Of a stretch of DNA of 64,000 nucleotides, positions 8,816 to 17,373 are shown one piece after another. Origin of the DNA: Maribacter hydrothermalis (GTDB taxonomy: Bacteria; Bacteroidota; Bacteroidia; Flavobacteriales; Flavobacteriaceae); the NCBI RefSeq assembly GCF_001913155.1, contig NZ_CP018760.1:1302001-1366000 (forward strand). The letters run 5' to 3'. The notes under the pieces were generated by a model that saw only the letters and a program-made list of their open reading frames with translations, was not told where the DNA came from and made no database searches. The stretch's first letter is position 1, and each line of letters begins with the position of its first letter. A program made the translations under genes and the position numbers.

Positions 8816-9448
8816 ATGAATAAAATAATTACTGTATTAGTACTTATGGTTTTTACATTTTCATGTAAAGAAAAAACAACTAACAATCTAGAAGAAAACA
8901 TTGTTCAAGAAAGCAAACCAGCAACAACGATGGTTAATGTTTCAAAATTTGAAGATATTAATGGATGTAGTGAACATACAATTTTATATACCGCATTACC
9001 ACATTTAGACAACTATAAAGGCACTGACTTTGGAGAATTAAATTGCATTGCTACCACAGAACCAAATCCGTTTTCTATAATGTTAAATGCGCATTATTAC
9101 GGAGATGATTTTTCAGAATTAGATGCCTTCCTGTTTGAAGTTACAGAGGAAAGTGCAAATACAGAATTAAATATGATCAACTTAGCTAATACCGCATATA
9201 CAACGCTAAGTACATTTCCCGGTACCAATATTTTTAAGAGCAGCTTGTCTCAATTTAATAATCCAACTATTACTATAACAGCGGCTACCGAAACAAATAA
9301 TTTAACCTTCGCCACCTATACCGCAAATTATAAGGAAATATATTCTATTAAAATATCAGTAAAAATTCCTGGAACGGCCAGCCTTGAAACTATTGAGGAT
9401 TATTTAAATGAATATTTAGATGCTATTCATAAACCAGCATTGTTATGA
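8816..9448 (+). CDS. Lipoprotein of unknown function, paralogue 1
   Basis: The 210-residue product begins with a lipoprotein signal peptide whose lipobox ends at cysteine 17 (TFSC), followed by KEK. The mature part is unrecognised. It shares with the next gene a cysteine plus ALPHLDNYKGTDFGELNC block near residues 63-80, a DAFLFEVTEE segment, a TYTANYKEIYSI strand and a C-terminal EDYLNEYL helix. The two cysteines of the conserved block could form a disulphide. The gene overlaps the downstream paralogue by four bases (ATGA), so the pair is co-translated. Function unknown; membrane-anchored in the periplasm or on the surface. Confidence 0.7.
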   Translation: MNKIITVLVLMVFTFSCKEKTTNNLEENIVQESKPATTMVNVSKFEDINGCSEHTILYTALPHLDNYKGTDFGELNCIATTEPNPFSIMLNAHYYGDDFSELDAFLFEVTEESANTELNMINLANTAYTTLSTFPGTNIFKSSLSQFNNPTITITAATETNNLTFATYTANYKEIYSIKISVKIPGTASLETIEDYLNEYLDAIHKPALL

Positions 9449-10023
9449 AAAATAGTCTCGTTTTTATTTTAGTATTGTGGGTTTTTATTTCTTGTAAAGA
9501 AAATAACACAGAAAAAATAACCGAAGTAGTTATACAAGAGACACAGCATGAAACTACTAAATTTCCTACTACGGTAAATACATGTGACAAAACAAAATAT
9601 CTATTAGATGCCTTACCCCATGTAGACAAAGTTGCAGATTATAATTTTGAAAAAGTTGGATGCTTTGCATATACAATTGTTGCCAAATACAAACATAAAT
9701 CCGAAAACTATGATTTTAAAGTTATTATTTATGATGAAAAGGCAGATAAAAAACCCATGAGAAATATTGATACATTTCTTTATGAACTGACAAAAAAACA
9801 AGAGGTAAACGGTAATAGAATTAGTGATTTAAACATATTTGATAATGCAGTTATGACTATTAAAAAAAGTAAAGAATTTTATAATATCACGTATCTCGCT
9901 ACCTACAAAGAAAATTATTCTATTGCCATAACAATACAATCAGCCGAGTTAACCAACAAAAAAGAAATAGATAATTTTTTAGCTCCTTATTTAACCTTGT
10001 TTAAAAAAGGGGTTTTAAACTAA
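9445..10023 (+). CDS. Lipoprotein of unknown function, paralogue 2
   Basis: The 192-residue product has a lipoprotein signal with lipobox cysteine at residue 17 (FISC) followed by KEN. It is a diverged tandem copy of the preceding gene: LLDALPHVDKVADYNFEKVGC matches the block of the first copy in spacing and both cysteines, DTFLYELTKKQE matches the middle helix, and TYLATYKENYSIAITI matches the strand near the C-terminus. Start ATG lies inside the upstream stop (ATGA). No known family is recognised. The pair looks like a local duplication kept as a translationally coupled unit. Confidence 0.7.
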   Translation: MKNSLVFILVLWVFISCKENNTEKITEVVIQETQHETTKFPTTVNTCDKTKYLLDALPHVDKVADYNFEKVGCFAYTIVAKYKHKSENYDFKVIIYDEKADKKPMRNIDTFLYELTKKQEVNGNRISDLNIFDNAVMTIKKSKEFYNITYLATYKENYSIAITIQSAELTNKKEIDNFLAPYLTLFKKGVLN

Positions 10024-10467
10024 AAAATCTACTTAACAAAAGTTTCAAATAAAACTACGTTTGGCATCCTATTATTACGTTTAATATGTTAAATGAGTCT
10101 TGCGGTGGCAAACACTCAATTAACAAAGCCCCTCCCATAGCTCCTCCCAGGAGAGGAACATCTTGTGACAATCAGTATACTTTTTGTGCAAAGCAAATGA
10201 AGTAGCTCTTTTAAAAACAAAAATCCATAAGCCCAACAAACCCATAACTAAAAACAAATGATTTCTTTTAGTCTAGAGACTCAAAAATTTATCTAGTATA
10301 AATTTCTCATAGAAAACTTCAACCCCTTTAAAATTGACTTATTTCCCATAACTCAATTCATAAAATTTATACATTTGGCTAGTACTCAACTTAATGATAG
10401 TACACTTATTGCTGCTCTACTACTTTCAACAGAATATAGAGTACAATTAAAATAATTGATATATAAA
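10024..10467 (+). other. Non-coding spacer with intergenic repeat copy 1
   Basis: No convincing gene is visible on either strand. The only structured part is a GC-richer island at about 10129-10217 (CTCC..GGAG hairpin followed by TATACTTTTT and GTAGCTCTTTTAAAAAC), which recurs in altered form after the MORN gene at 11796-11881. The remainder is AT-rich and presumably includes the promoter of the MORN gene. Confidence 0.5.
10129..10217 (+). repeat. Dispersed intergenic repeat, copy 1
   Basis: A C-rich segment with a small hairpin (CTCC-TCCCA-GGAG) is followed by TATACTTTTT and ends in GTAGCTCTTTTAAAAAC. The same order of elements occurs at 11796-11881 in the same orientation. The two copies bracket the broken MORN gene. 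Similarity by eye is moderate. Confidence 0.5.
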
Positions 10468-11775
10468 ATGAAAAATACGTTTACCACTGCGCATATAGTA
10501 AAGTTCATATTTTTAAATACCTTTGTATTGTATTCCATTTTTTCGAGTGCTCAATTCAATAACAATAATTACAATTATTTTCCTCAAGCTTTCTTTGATA
10601 AAAACGACACTTCATCTAAGTTAGAAGAAGGAAAATCTACCATAAAAGGAGTTGCATTTACAAGAAGTGGAAATGATGCCGGTGTTAAAATTGTAAAGCA
10701 TTATGGGAACAATACAATTGTTATGCTTTTCCCTGTTACGGACTACCTAATAGAATGGCAAAAATTAGTTACTAAAACTGGGACTAAACCAAACACTAAT
10801 GTAGTAATGGACAAAGAAGCATTTCAATATAGAATAGAAACGCTAACCGACGAATACGGGAATTTCACTTTTACTAATATTAAGCCAGGCAAATATTTTC
10901 TACAATGCGATATTGATTTTGTAGGTGTGGCTTCGGATTATGCCAGAACAGGAACTATCTACTACGGTTTAATAGCATCTAGCCCTATTTACGAGAAGTA
11001 TTTCTATAACTATAATGGCAGAAGTAGAGAAACATTAATGGTTGAAATAGAAACCGATGGTCAACTTAAACAGGTTAAACTAAAACCCAATGTTTTTCAG
11101 AGTTATAAAAATATAGGCAGCCAATTTGCAGCTACTCAAAACTGCTACCTAAAAAACAATCTGCAAAACGGAAAATGTAATGAGTATAATGAAAATGGCA
11201 CGCTACATGTTGTTGCCGAATGGAAAGACGGCTTGCAAGATGGCGAAACTATCTTTTACCACCCAAACGGGAATATCCAATCTCAAGGAAATTTCAAAAA
11301 AGGGTTTACAACCGGAATTTGGAAATATTTTTGGGAAAATGGAACGTTGAGCGAGGAGTTAAATTATTTCTATAAAAATGATATCAGCTTTTTAGAAGGA
11401 CCTGCCAAGTACTACCATCCAAACGGAATTTTACAAGCTGAGGGTAATTATACTCATAAATTTAAAAATGGTCTTTGGACATACTACAATTAAAATGGGA
11501 GAAAATCTTCTGAAGAAACCTATGTTTATAAAAATGACAATAGCTATTTAGAAGGTATGGTAAAAATTTACTACCCAAGTGGTAAAATACAAGAAACAGA
11601 TGAGTATATAAACGGTAAGGGAAATGGAGAAATAATCACCTATTATGAAAGCGGTGTCATGAATATGAAAGCCATTTTTAAAGACGGCCTAAAAAACGGT
11701 CCTGTTATATACTTTAACGAAAATGGAGAAGTAATTAAGAGAGAAAATTATGTGGCGGGTGAACTCATAAATTAA
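10468..11775 (+). pseudogene. Exported MORN-repeat protein interrupted by one in-frame stop
   Basis: From ATG 10468 the frame codes for a signal peptide (ending near SSAQ), a beta-sandwich-like segment (TLTDEYGNFTFTNIKPGKYF, as in carboxypeptidase regulatory-like domains) and then a run of MORN_2 (YwqK-type) repeats such as GETIFYHPNGNIQSQG and GPAKYYHPNGILQAEG. The frame stops at TAA 11491-11493 in TYYN-stop-NGRKSSEE and continues in the same phase with further repeats to 11775. The stop replaces the position where neighbouring repeats carry E or P in Y.ENG or HPNG, so one base change (for example GAA to TAA) explains it. Function is unknown. Readthrough or a sequencing error are alternatives. 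Confidence 0.75.
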
Positions 11776-11795
11776 CCCACATGCTAGTAAATACC

Positions 11796-11881
11796 CACCC
11801 CTATTCCCTCCCTGAAGGGGAATAGATAGTGTATTTGATTATACTTTTGGATAAAACATAAGACGTAGCTCTTATAAAAAC
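11796..11881 (+). repeat. Dispersed intergenic repeat, copy 2
   Basis: CACCCCTATTCCC, a small hairpin (CCCT-CCCTGA-AGGG), TATACTTTTGG and terminal GTAGCTCTTATAAAAAC recur in the same order as at 10129-10217. It lies 20 bases after the MORN gene. Confidence 0.5.
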
Positions 11882-11983
11882 GAAAGGATTAGGATATACT
11901 TTTTCAATATTTTAAAGACATAACAATTTAGCTAATTACAAACCTACTACCTTTAAGTGGAATACATCAATCAAAAAATCATC

Positions 11984-12520
11984 ATGAAAAAAATTATCTT
12001 AATCACCTTCCTTCTATTCACCCCTATAACCCCACTTCTTGCGCAACAAGATAAATTTATAACCGATTTTATAGAACGACTAGAAAACTCCCGCAAGTAC
12101 TTAAACCTAGTTGCTGAAATGATGCCAGAAGAGCATTATAATTATAAAGTAACGGAGGAGTCTTTAAGCTTTTCCGAGAATTTAATGCATATTGGTTTTG
12201 CACTAGATTGGCATAGCCAATCGCTCTTGGGAGATCGTGAACCAAGGGTGTACCAAACAGACACCGTTTTTAAATCTGCGGATAAAACTAAGGTTGAAAT
12301 GATGGCACGTATAAACCAAACTTTTATTGAGGCTATTGCTTTAATGGAGCAATTTAATGCTGATAATTTAGATGATGAGTTGGATTATTTTGGGATTAAC
12401 CGTTCTAAACGGCAAATATTCATGCTACTGGCAGACCATATTACGCACCATAGAGGGCAAATGTTAGTTTCCATGCGCCTAAAAGGAATTACCCCACCGC
12501 GGTATGTATTATATCAATAA
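11984..12520 (+). CDS. Exported DinB-superfamily protein
   Basis: The start is ATG 11984; an upstream in-frame GTG (11957) would put residues before the signal peptide. The 178-residue product has a signal peptide ending near LLAQ (residue 21), then a DinB/YfiT-like four-helix bundle. The putative metal-binding histidines are in LMHIGFALDWH (near residue 60) and in DHITHHRGQM near the C-terminus, the classic DinB motif. DinB-fold enzymes include bacillithiol transferases and thiol S-transferases; most exported Bacteroidota members are uncharacterised. It stands as a single gene. Confidence 0.8.
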   Translation: MKKIILITFLLFTPITPLLAQQDKFITDFIERLENSRKYLNLVAEMMPEEHYNYKVTEESLSFSENLMHIGFALDWHSQSLLGDREPRVYQTDTVFKSADKTKVEMMARINQTFIEAIALMEQFNADNLDDELDYFGINRSKRQIFMLLADHITHHRGQMLVSMRLKGITPPRYVLYQ

Positions 12521-12536
12521 GTAACGTAGATTAAAA

Positions 12537-12671
12537 CTATTCTTGCTTTTTCTTGTCGTTTTTCATTAAACTGTATACAACAAGTACTAGCCCAAGACAT
12601 ACTACCCCGAAAATAGCTATTAAAATTACGCCGTAGCTCCAGTTAACTAGTGGTAACACATTTGAAATCAT
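12537..12671 (-). CDS. Small single-pass membrane protein (44 residues)
   Basis: On the minus strand an ATG at 12671 opens a 44-codon frame ending in TAG at 12537. The product has a short N-terminal stretch with WSYG, one long hydrophobic helix (about residues 13-35, ILIAIFGVVCLGLVLVV) and a charged tail KNDKKKQE, the pattern of a type I/III bitopic microprotein. ACCCACCT lies just before the ATG. A TATTTTTG sequence upstream on the same strand fits a -7 box. It converges with the DinB-like gene, 16 bases away. No family is recognised; composition and topology argue for a real gene. Confidence 0.6.
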   Translation of the reverse strand: MISNVLPLVNWSYGVILIAIFGVVCLGLVLVVYSLMKNDKKKQE

Positions 12672-12849
12672 AGGTGGGTGATTTTTAGTTCATCAAAAAT
12701 ATAGCGTAGCCTCTTTTCTACATATGACATTTGTCAGGAAATTAAAAATTGCCGAACCATGTACTTTCATTTCATTTGATTAGGGTTAAACATTGTGGAC
12801 TTGGTATGTGTTCTGTATTTTTATAGTTGAATTTTTGAATGTATATAAC

Positions 12850-14088
12850 ATGGTAGATAAAATTAAATGTCCTAATTGTGCTCATGAATTTGATGTAGAG
12901 GAAGCGCTTTCTGGTAAAATGCAAGCGCATTTTAAGGCAGAATATGAACGTAAAGTAGCGGAACAGGCAGAAATATTCAATAAGGAGCGCGATAAGTTGG
13001 CACTAGAAGTTGAGGAATTTGAGAAGAAAAAAGAGAAGGAAAACGAGCTTTTTAAAGAAAAGCTTGCCCAACGCATTGCCAAAGAATCTGAAAAAATACA
13101 AAAGCAAACGAACGAAATTTTTGAGCAGCAATTAAAATCGTTGCAGCAAGAAAATGAAAAAAAGAAAGAAGAAAACCGTGCTTTACGCTCACAAGAAATT
13201 GACCTGCTTAAAAGAGAAAATGAACTTAAAGAAAAGGCAGAAGACCTTAAATTGAATGTTCAGAAAGAATTGCTTGAAAAACAAACCGAAATAGAAGAAA
13301 AAGCTAAAGCCAAGGAGCGCGAATCTATGGCGTTGAAAGAGAAAGAATACCAAAAGCAATTAGACGACCAAAAAAAGCTTATCGATGAAATGAAACGCAA
13401 GGCCGAGCAAGGTTCTATGCAAATGCAAGGAGAGGTGCAGGAATTGGCTTTAGAGGAGCTTTTAAGAAGCACCTACCCTTTTGATGATATTGATGAAGTA
13501 GGCAAGGGTGTACGTGGCGCAGATTGCATACAAACAGTTATAAACTCATTACAACAGACCTGTGGTTCTATTGTGTACGAGAGTAAACGTACCAAAAGCT
13601 TTAGTAACGACTGGATTAATAAACTAAAACAAGATCAAATTAATTGCAAAGCTGATATTGCTGTGATCGTTACCGAAACTTTTCCTCCAGATATGGAACG
13701 GTTTGGTGAAAAAAATGGGGTTTGGATCTGCGGATTTAATGAAGTAAAAAGCGTCTCTTTAGTTTTGCGCGAGTTATTACTAAAAACACATTCTATAAAA
13801 TCACAGGACGAGAACAAAGGCGATAAAATGGAACTGCTATACTCCTACTTAACCAGCAACGAGTTTGTTCAGAATATTAATAGAATTATAGAAAATTACG
13901 ATTCTATGATTCAGCAATTAAACTACGAGAAAAAAGCAGCCTTCAAAAATTTCGCCGTCCGCGAGAAGCAAATATGGGGTGTTCAAGAAAATATAAATGT
14001 GCTTTTTGGTTCAATTAAAGGTATTGCCGGTAATGCACTGTCTACATCAACTATTTTAGAGTTACCAGATTCTAGTATTGACGAATAG
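12850..14088 (+). CDS. DUF2130 protein with zinc-ribbon start and long coiled coil
   Basis: The chosen ATG 12850 places the zinc-ribbon-like motif KCPNCAHEFD at residue 5; the upstream in-frame TTG would add a hydrophobic stretch unlikely to be real. The 412-residue protein then has a very long charged coiled coil (about residues 25-205) and a C-terminal globular DUF2130 domain (LEELLRSTYPFDDIDEVGKG, GADCIQTV, SIVYESKRTKSFSNDWINKL, KADIAVIVTETFP). The E..K pattern in YESKRTK and the architecture resemble RmuC-type nuclease-fold proteins, so DNA-related activity is a reasonable but unproved inference. It appears monocistronic, cytoplasmic and intact. Confidence 0.8.
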   Translation: MVDKIKCPNCAHEFDVEEALSGKMQAHFKAEYERKVAEQAEIFNKERDKLALEVEEFEKKKEKENELFKEKLAQRIAKESEKIQKQTNEIFEQQLKSLQQENEKKKEENRALRSQEIDLLKRENELKEKAEDLKLNVQKELLEKQTEIEEKAKAKERESMALKEKEYQKQLDDQKKLIDEMKRKAEQGSMQMQGEVQELALEELLRSTYPFDDIDEVGKGVRGADCIQTVINSLQQTCGSIVYESKRTKSFSNDWINKLKQDQINCKADIAVIVTETFPPDMERFGEKNGVWICGFNEVKSVSLVLRELLLKTHSIKSQDENKGDKMELLYSYLTSNEFVQNINRIIENYDSMIQQLNYEKKAAFKNFAVREKQIWGVQENINVLFGSIKGIAGNALSTSTILELPDSSIDE

Positions 14089-14263
14089 AGCATCAGTTAG
14101 TTTGTGGAATAGTTTATTAGTGAATAGGCGGTCATGAACTGTTCGCCTCTGGCTATGTTAAGTTTATTAAGGATGCAACGAGTTTTACTTTTCACTTATG
14201 CTTAATGAGCTCTTAAAGTATGCTGTAATTAATTTAAATAAGAATTTTAAAAACAACATTGCT

Positions 14264-14785
14264 ATGAAACAGCGCTTTTTTTTTATAGTATTTCTTCTAT
14301 GCATGTCCGTACAATCATGTAAGCAAGACAAGAAAATTACTAATGTGGAACTGTTTACGGTATGGTCCAACTTTCTAAATACTTTAGAAAAGAATGACAA
14401 GGTCGCTTTTAAAAAGGCATCAGGCAAAACCATACGCTGTTATGATTGTTTAGAAAATACACCATCTGAAGTACAAAAAATGATTCTTCTTAGAGATACC
14501 GATTCTCTTTGGTACGATAAAATTTATGATGACCTCATTTATATACCAGTAGATAGTTTTATACTAAAAGATTTTGATTTGCTTTTTAACCCGCAGTTTG
14601 TACAACTATTACGAGATAACGAAACTACATTTATCGATGATAATGAAAACAATGTACGAACAGTCCATTTTCTTGTTACCACGACCCCACCTACCTTAAA
14701 TTTTGAAGGTGGCCAACATAGTTTCTCCTTTGTAAAAAAAGCTGACGGGCAATGGACACTAAATGAAATAAGTACCATACCGTAA
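14264..14785 (+). CDS. Lipoprotein of unknown function
   Basis: ATG 14264 gives a 173-residue product with a lipoprotein signal and lipobox cysteine near residue 19 (VQSC), then KQDKK. The mature part is a small unrecognised domain with a CYDC pair near residue 58 and a C-terminal beta hairpin ending KKADGQWTLNEI, reminiscent of NTF2-like or DUF4348-type lipoproteins in Bacteroidota, but this is weak. It converges on the LytTR regulator gene, only 12 bases away. No transfer signs are seen. Confidence 0.7.
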   Translation: MKQRFFFIVFLLCMSVQSCKQDKKITNVELFTVWSNFLNTLEKNDKVAFKKASGKTIRCYDCLENTPSEVQKMILLRDTDSLWYDKIYDDLIYIPVDSFILKDFDLLFNPQFVQLLRDNETTFIDDNENNVRTVHFLVTTTPPTLNFEGGQHSFSFVKKADGQWTLNEISTIP

Positions 14786-14797
14786 CACTTAAACCTA

Positions 14798-15571
14798 TTA
14801 AGACCCCATCCAGTTTTTAAACTCTGTTGCTTTTGCTTTACTTACAACAATGCGCTCCTTAGCAACTGGGTTTACGCTTACAATTAGTTTACCGTTAAAG
14901 TAGTATTTTAAATTTACGATGGCTTCTCTATTTACAATACATTGCCTATTAGCTCTAAAGAAAATAGTTGGATCTAGACTTTCTTCGATGTCCTCTAATT
15001 TACCTTCTACAGTATAGGTTTGGTTATGTTTACTGACCGCTTTTATCTGCCCAACGTCTATTAAAAAATAGGCAATATCATTCGTTTTTAAAGGAATTAG
15101 CTCATCTCGTAGGTTCACTAAGAATGTATTTTTATAGCTTTTTTTTTCGGTTTTACCGTGTATTAAATTTAATAGCCCTTTTAATTGGCCATCGTCCATG
15201 CCTTGTGTCTTTTCTTTTACCTGTACAGTAAATTGGGTTAAAGCATCTGTCAGTTCATCTTCGTCTATAGGTTTTAACAAATAATCTATACTATTCACCT
15301 TAAAAGCTTTTAGTGCATATTGATCATAGGCGGTTGTAAAAACCACAGGAATATCAATCTTAACTTGTTCAAAAATCTCAAAAGAGATTCCGTCTGCTAA
15401 GTGAATATCCATTAAAACCAGTTCTGCCTTATTTGAGTTTGAAAAATAGTTAACAGCAGCTTTTACGGTATCGAAAACTTCCAATACTTCAATATCAGAA
15501 TTTATGCGATTCAATAAATATTCTAGATGTTCACTTGCAGCAAGCTCATCTTCTACAATAACAATTTTCAT
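14798..15571 (-). CDS. LytTR-family response regulator
   Basis: The 257-residue protein has an N-terminal receiver domain (acidic pocket VEDE near residue 6, phospho-acceptor aspartate in LVLMDIHL near residue 55, TTAYDQYALKAF with the conserved threonine, and lysine in LLKPID) and a C-terminal LytTR DNA-binding domain (FLVNLRDELIPLKTNDIAYF, FFRANRQCIVNREAIV). It is thus a cytoplasmic DNA-binding response regulator of the AlgR/AgrA/LytR type. Its ATG overlaps the stop of the sensor kinase gene by four bases, so the two form a two-component pair. Likely targets are unknown; the small exported protein gene upstream on the same strand is a candidate. Confidence 0.93.
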   Translation of the reverse strand: MKIVIVEDELAASEHLEYLLNRINSDIEVLEVFDTVKAAVNYFSNSNKAELVLMDIHLADGISFEIFEQVKIDIPVVFTTAYDQYALKAFKVNSIDYLLKPIDEDELTDALTQFTVQVKEKTQGMDDGQLKGLLNLIHGKTEKKSYKNTFLVNLRDELIPLKTNDIAYFLIDVGQIKAVSKHNQTYTVEGKLEDIEESLDPTIFFRANRQCIVNREAIVNLKYYFNGKLIVSVNPVAKERIVVSKAKATEFKNWMGS

Positions 15572-16605
15572 TCTATTTTTCTTAATGGAAGTTCTACTTG
15601 AAAGATACCATTTTCGGAACGTACCAGTACTGTTTGGTGCTGCAAGAGTAGATATCTTTTTCTTAAATTTAATAATCCTGTACCTGTACCTACTGCCATA
15701 GTTGTTCTTGGGCGTAATGGGTTTTCTATAAAAATAGAATTTTCTCGAGAGTACACACGTACCAATAATGGATTAGATTCGGAAATTTCATTATGCTTTA
15801 CAGCATTCTCTACCAATAATTGTAGCGCCAATGGCGGAATTTTCCTTCCCAATAACCCCTCTGCAATAGCAACCTCTATCTCGAACCGTTCTCGATACCT
15901 TGTTTTCATAAGATATGTATAGCTTTCTAAAAATTTAAGCTCTTCGCGTATACTTACTAAATCGATATCGCCACTCTGTAAAATATAGCGATACATATAT
16001 GATAGCTTTTTTACAAATTGTGTAGCAGGCTCATTATCGCGTATAAGTGATGTTAATGAATTAAGAGAATTGAATAAAAAATGAGGGTCTATCTGGTTCT
16101 TAAGCGCCGTAAGCTCTTTCTGTAGATTCTGATGTTTTAAATGCTCATTCTCTATATCGGTTACACGTTGGTTTACTTGTAATCGTAAAATTCTAGCTAT
16201 AAAATATAAAACAATGAGCAGGGTAACATAGCCAAATGTTAAAAAGCCCCTGTCCTCATCCGACAACGGATTTCCAATAATTAAAGGGTGTAATGCCTTC
16301 CATAAATACAAAGTAGCGAAGAGCATAACTAGATCAAATAGAATAATAACTATGGTCGCGTAAGTACCTCTAAGATTAAATTTTATATAGACAACATTGG
16401 CATTGATTTCTAAAATTGCCCAAGAGAAAAAAACCATAAACACCATGCGGTACAGAAAATCGAGCACCCAAACATTCTCAAATTGCTCATTACCAGAGCT
16501 GATCATGTTATACACATGAATATTTCTGGGTAGGGAAACCAAAACAGCCAATAACAAGGCTATTTTAATAATTTGTGGTTTTTTTACTATTGGTAAAATC
16601 ATCAT
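15568..16605 (-). CDS. LytS/YehU-type sensor histidine kinase
   Basis: I place the start at ATG 16605 (345 residues), because the upstream in-frame TTG at 16629 lies inside a TAAATTTG -7 box. About four membrane helices occupy the first 150 residues, followed by a coiled linker and the His_kinase domain: phospho-acceptor histidine in NQIDPHFLFNSLNSL near residue 190, the N box LLVENAVKHNE near residue 265, and a short glycine motif GTGTGLLNLRKRY. There is no periplasmic sensor domain of size; stimulus sensing is probably through the membrane part. It is paired with the LytTR regulator through an ATGA overlap. Confidence 0.9.
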   Translation of the reverse strand: MMILPIVKKPQIIKIALLLAVLVSLPRNIHVYNMISSGNEQFENVWVLDFLYRMVFMVFFSWAILEINANVVYIKFNLRGTYATIVIILFDLVMLFATLYLWKALHPLIIGNPLSDEDRGFLTFGYVTLLIVLYFIARILRLQVNQRVTDIENEHLKHQNLQKELTALKNQIDPHFLFNSLNSLTSLIRDNEPATQFVKKLSYMYRYILQSGDIDLVSIREELKFLESYTYLMKTRYRERFEIEVAIAEGLLGRKIPPLALQLLVENAVKHNEISESNPLLVRVYSRENSIFIENPLRPRTTMAVGTGTGLLNLRKRYLLLQHQTVLVRSENGIFQVELPLRKIE

Positions 16606-16626
16606 AGGTTTAAAACGGGCATTTTT

Positions 16627-16634
16627 CAAATTTA
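16627..16634 (-). promoter_or_regulatory. -7 box before the sensor kinase gene
   Basis: TAAATTTG on the minus strand matches the Bacteroidota consensus TAnnTTTG exactly and lies 21 bases upstream of ATG 16605. No well-spaced TTG (-33) is evident, so confidence is limited. Confidence 0.4.
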
Positions 16635-16680
16635 CATCAATTTTATCGCTGATGTTAAAGGTAGTTTCTAAAAACAGAAA

Positions 16681-16709
16681 AAGGCTTTCAAAATAGAATT
16701 GAAAGCCTT
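16681..16709 (-). terminator. Terminator of the duplicated exported protein gene
   Basis: An 11-base perfect stem (AAGGCTTTCAA at 16681-16691 and its complement at 16699-16709) is followed on the minus strand by TTTTTCTGTTTTT. It separates the small exported protein gene from the kinase gene. Confidence 0.75.
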
Positions 16710-16748
16710 AATTAACCAACCTTAACTAACTAACTAACTAATTTAAAT

Positions 16749-17135
16749 CTATGCTTTATAAGGATTGAAGCCTTTAGGTAAATATTCGTTAACATCGAAA
16801 CCTAATTCTACTTCTTCCTCAATCTCTATAACATTGATATCTGCAACATTAATTTGAAAACCTTTATATGCATCAAAACCATATGGTAAGTATTCAGCTG
16901 TATCAATACCTAAATCTACATCTTCCTCAATTTCAATTACATTGATATCTGTTGAAGGGTTTAAAGTGATAACAGTGGCTTGATCTTTTAAAGTATCTTC
17001 GAACGGATTGTTTACTTCATTGAATAAAGAAGCATTGGCAACTTTCATTTCTTTTCTATGTTTTTGTTCTACCGTAAATGAAATAAGAATTCCTGCTACT
17101 AGTACTAGACCAAAAATTAATTTTATTTTTCTCAT
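16749..17135 (-). CDS. Small exported protein with an internal duplication
   Basis: The 128-residue product has an N-terminal signal or anchor helix (LIFGLVLVAGILISF, residues 5-19). The second half contains two copies of an approximately 30-residue unit of the form INVIEIEEeVeLGfDvnEYLPkGFnPYKa, near residues 64-92 and 99-127. Each unit is acidic at the start and ends in an aromatic, proline-containing segment. I do not recognise a characterised family; small flavobacterial proteins with similar repeats exist from memory. The gene precedes the LytS/LytTR pair on the same strand but has its own terminator and a TATATTTG -7 box (17177-17184). It may be a secreted signal or scaffold peptide. 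Confidence 0.75.
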   Translation of the reverse strand: MRKIKLIFGLVLVAGILISFTVEQKHRKEMKVANASLFNEVNNPFEDTLKDQATVITLNPSTDINVIEIEEDVDLGIDTAEYLPYGFDAYKGFQINVADINVIEIEEEVELGFDVNEYLPKGFNPYKA

Positions 17136-17176
17136 GTCTTTATATTTTATGAATTATGATATTTTTATTTCTGACA

Positions 17177-17184
17177 CAAATATA
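17177..17184 (-). promoter_or_regulatory. -7 box before the duplicated exported protein gene
   Basis: TATATTTG on the minus strand matches TAnnTTTG and lies 42 bases upstream of the ATG at 17135. A small GCCG..CGGC inverted repeat (17197-17208) lies just upstream and could be a regulator site. Confidence 0.4.
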
Positions 17185-17373
17185 CTACTCAACAGAGCCG
17201 CGTACGGCAGCTTTATAACCGAACCGTCTTAAATGAAAGGTGAAACGTATAAAATGAGAACTGAATTTTTAGCCACTTATAAAATCTTAGCTTACATCTT
17301 GAAAATCAAGGGACCATAAATCAAAAATGTTTAGTTTTAATAAACCAATTAGAAATCTAAAACTTGTAACATT

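Noticed and set aside
14126..14148. AGGCG/CGCCT hairpin after the DUF2130 gene
   Set aside because: The stem is only five bases with a 13-base loop and there is no T tract, so it is not a supportable terminator.
16723..16742. Tandem TAAC repeats (about five units)
   Set aside because: A short simple repeat in a spacer; no sign of phase variation since it is outside coding sequence and beyond the terminator.
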